Positions 63,317 to 64,000 of a stretch of DNA of 64,000 bases are shown here, piece by piece (positions within the stretch are counted from its first letter, which is position 1; every line of letters begins with the position of its first letter). The translations under genes were made by a program, and so were the position numbers. The stretch comes from Phormidesmis priestleyi Ana. GTDB taxonomy: Bacteria; Cyanobacteriota; Cyanobacteriia; Phormidesmidales; Phormidesmidaceae. Below the pieces are notes generated by a model. That model was not told the origin of the DNA. It saw nothing but the letters and a program-made list of their open reading frames with translations, and searched no databases. The stretch lies in assembly GCA_001314865.1 (NCBI GenBank), contig LJZR01000010.1, positions 1 to 64,000 on the forward strand, given 5' to 3'.

Positions 63317-63381
63317 AGCCAAAAGCATTACAGGCCCTTAAAAGGAATCTGTTTAAACCTGTAATCGCCCATTTTTTGGCT
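63317..63381 (+). promoter_or_regulatory. Structured 5' leader upstream of MlaE-type gene
   Basis: AGCCAAAA (63317-63324) and ATTACAGG (63327-63334) pair with CCTGTAAT (63358-63365) and TTTTGGCT (63374-63381), a two-part stem around a 23-base loop. It lies about 75 bases upstream of ATG 63457, with no + strand gene before it, so it probably is in the leader. The 63144-63456 spacer shows nothing else. Confidence 0.5.
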
Positions 63382-63456
63382 AAAAATCATCCCGCAGTAT
63401 CGCGTCTTTTTAGACACTGTTCAGTAAATAGTTAATAAGGCATGTAAACGTCTCTC

Positions 63457-64000
63457 ATGAGCCGATCCCTTCTTCCAACCGATCTCACCCTCTGGCTAGG
63501 GCGGCTTACCTCCGCTATTTTTTTAGGCGGGCAGATTCTCATTCATGTCATTTCCAAGCCCATTCATCGCCGTAACACCCTTGAGCAAATGGCGGCGGTA
63601 GGGCCTCAGTCCGTCATCATCACCCTCGTAACCGCGCTGTTTGTGGGGATGGTTTTTACCATTCAGGTCGCTAGAGAGTTCATTACCTTTGGTGCGACCA
63701 CAGCGATTGGCGGAGTCCTCGCCTTGACGCTCTCCCGAGAGTTAGCGCCTGTGCTTACAGCGGTCGTTTTAGCGGGTCGGGTCGGATCAGCCTTTGCCGC
63801 AGAAATTGGCACCATGCGTGTCACCGAGCAAATTGATGCACTGCAAATGCTCAAAAGCGACCCCGTAGACTATTTGGTCATTCCTCGCGTGGTGGCCTGT
63901 GCGCTAATGCTACCGCTGTTGAGCATCATGGCTTTTATCACCGGTATGCTCGGCGGGCTGGTAGTCGTGACCAATCTGTATAACATTCCAACCACGGTAT
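63457..64000 (+). CDS. MlaE/ABC-type lipid transport permease, 5' part
   Basis: 181 codons from ATG 63457 run to the window edge. The protein has the MlaE family pattern: LGRLTSAIFLGGQILIHVIS, AAVGPQSVIITLVTALFVGM, VFTIQVAREFITFGATTAIG, and the conserved LSRELAPVLTAVVLAGRVGS with AFAAEIGTMRVTEQIDALQM. These permeases, with an MlaF ATPase and MlaD-type protein, move lipids between membranes; in cyanobacteria and chloroplasts (TGD1-like) they serve the envelope or thylakoid. The partner genes are expected downstream, outside the window. Confidence 0.95.
   Translation, partial: MSRSLLPTDLTLWLGRLTSAIFLGGQILIHVISKPIHRRNTLEQMAAVGPQSVIITLVTALFVGMVFTIQVAREFITFGATTAIGGVLALTLSRELAPVLTAVVLAGRVGSAFAAEIGTMRVTEQIDALQMLKSDPVDYLVIPRVVACALMLPLLSIMAFITGMLGGLVVVTNLYNIPTTV

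Overview
The window is chromosomal DNA of a cyanobacterium, most likely a filamentous Leptolyngbya/Phormidium-like lineage. The HIP1 octamer GCGATCGC is very frequent inside genes and spacers. The gene content is typical of the phylum: nickel SOD with its maturation protease, DASH cryptochrome, a NucA-type nuclease with a NuiA-type inhibitor, STAND and WD40 proteins, pentapeptide repeats, Uma2, and a paired M16 peptidase. Spacers are rich in short tandem repeats (units of about 9-21 bp), and several run in frame into protein linkers. The species cannot be fixed from the sequence alone.

Layout. (1) 1-3.3 kb: the 3' end of an IS4-type transposase, a TIR-FGE protein, and a repeat-rich non-coding zone with copies of an interspersed GGGG/CCCC palindromic element and two tandem arrays. 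(2) 3.3-10.5 kb: an accessory island next to tRNA-Pro(CGG). The 3' part of the tRNA (48 bp, perfect) is duplicated at the far end and a tyrosine-integrase fragment lies beside the tRNA. The cargo is a DUF1016 nuclease pseudogene, a C-terminally truncated PLD-SNF2 helicase, a CBS/HEPN-like/DUF4268-type protein, a UPF0175/DUF3368 toxin-antitoxin pair, an EVE protein followed by a DprA-like (SLOG) protein, and a BrnA antitoxin stub. This is the most likely place for an undescribed (defence) system. (3) 10.6-18.7 kb: phosphohexomutase, TauE/SafE transporter, Uma2 protein, MocR-type regulator/aminotransferase, WD40 protein, small conserved protein, PhzF. (4) 18.9-22.8 kb: the ATP-grasp / alpha-E / transglutaminase cluster, interrupted by a 121-bp MITE-like element. 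(5) 22.8-29.5 kb: peptide ABC transporter permease and binding protein, PPK2, beta-hydroxyacid dehydrogenase, DUF302 protein, UppS. (6) 29.9-45 kb: STAND-TPR protein, zinc metalloprotease, Cry-DASH, nuclease-inhibitor-like protein, HslV-like Ntn hydrolase, NucA-like nuclease, sodN-sodX, GNAT, GT25-like protein, long pentapeptide-repeat protein, and small membrane and ribbon-helix-helix proteins. (7) 45-64 kb: SF2 helicase, hybrid histidine kinase, SbcD, catalase, SIMPL protein, phosphatase, two alpha/beta hydrolases, paired M16 proteases, and the start of an MlaE-type permease.

Links between genes: sodN and sodX form a processing pair, and katA adds peroxide removal downstream of superoxide dismutation. 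The two M16 genes form an active/inactive subunit pair. The ATP-grasp, alpha-E and transglutaminase genes form a known conserved cluster of unresolved chemistry. The nuclease and inhibitor-like genes lie 0.7 kb apart on opposite strands. The island genes from 4.4 to 9.9 kb are all on the + strand, as expected for transferred cargo. All functional assignments rest on reading translated motifs; no database search was run.
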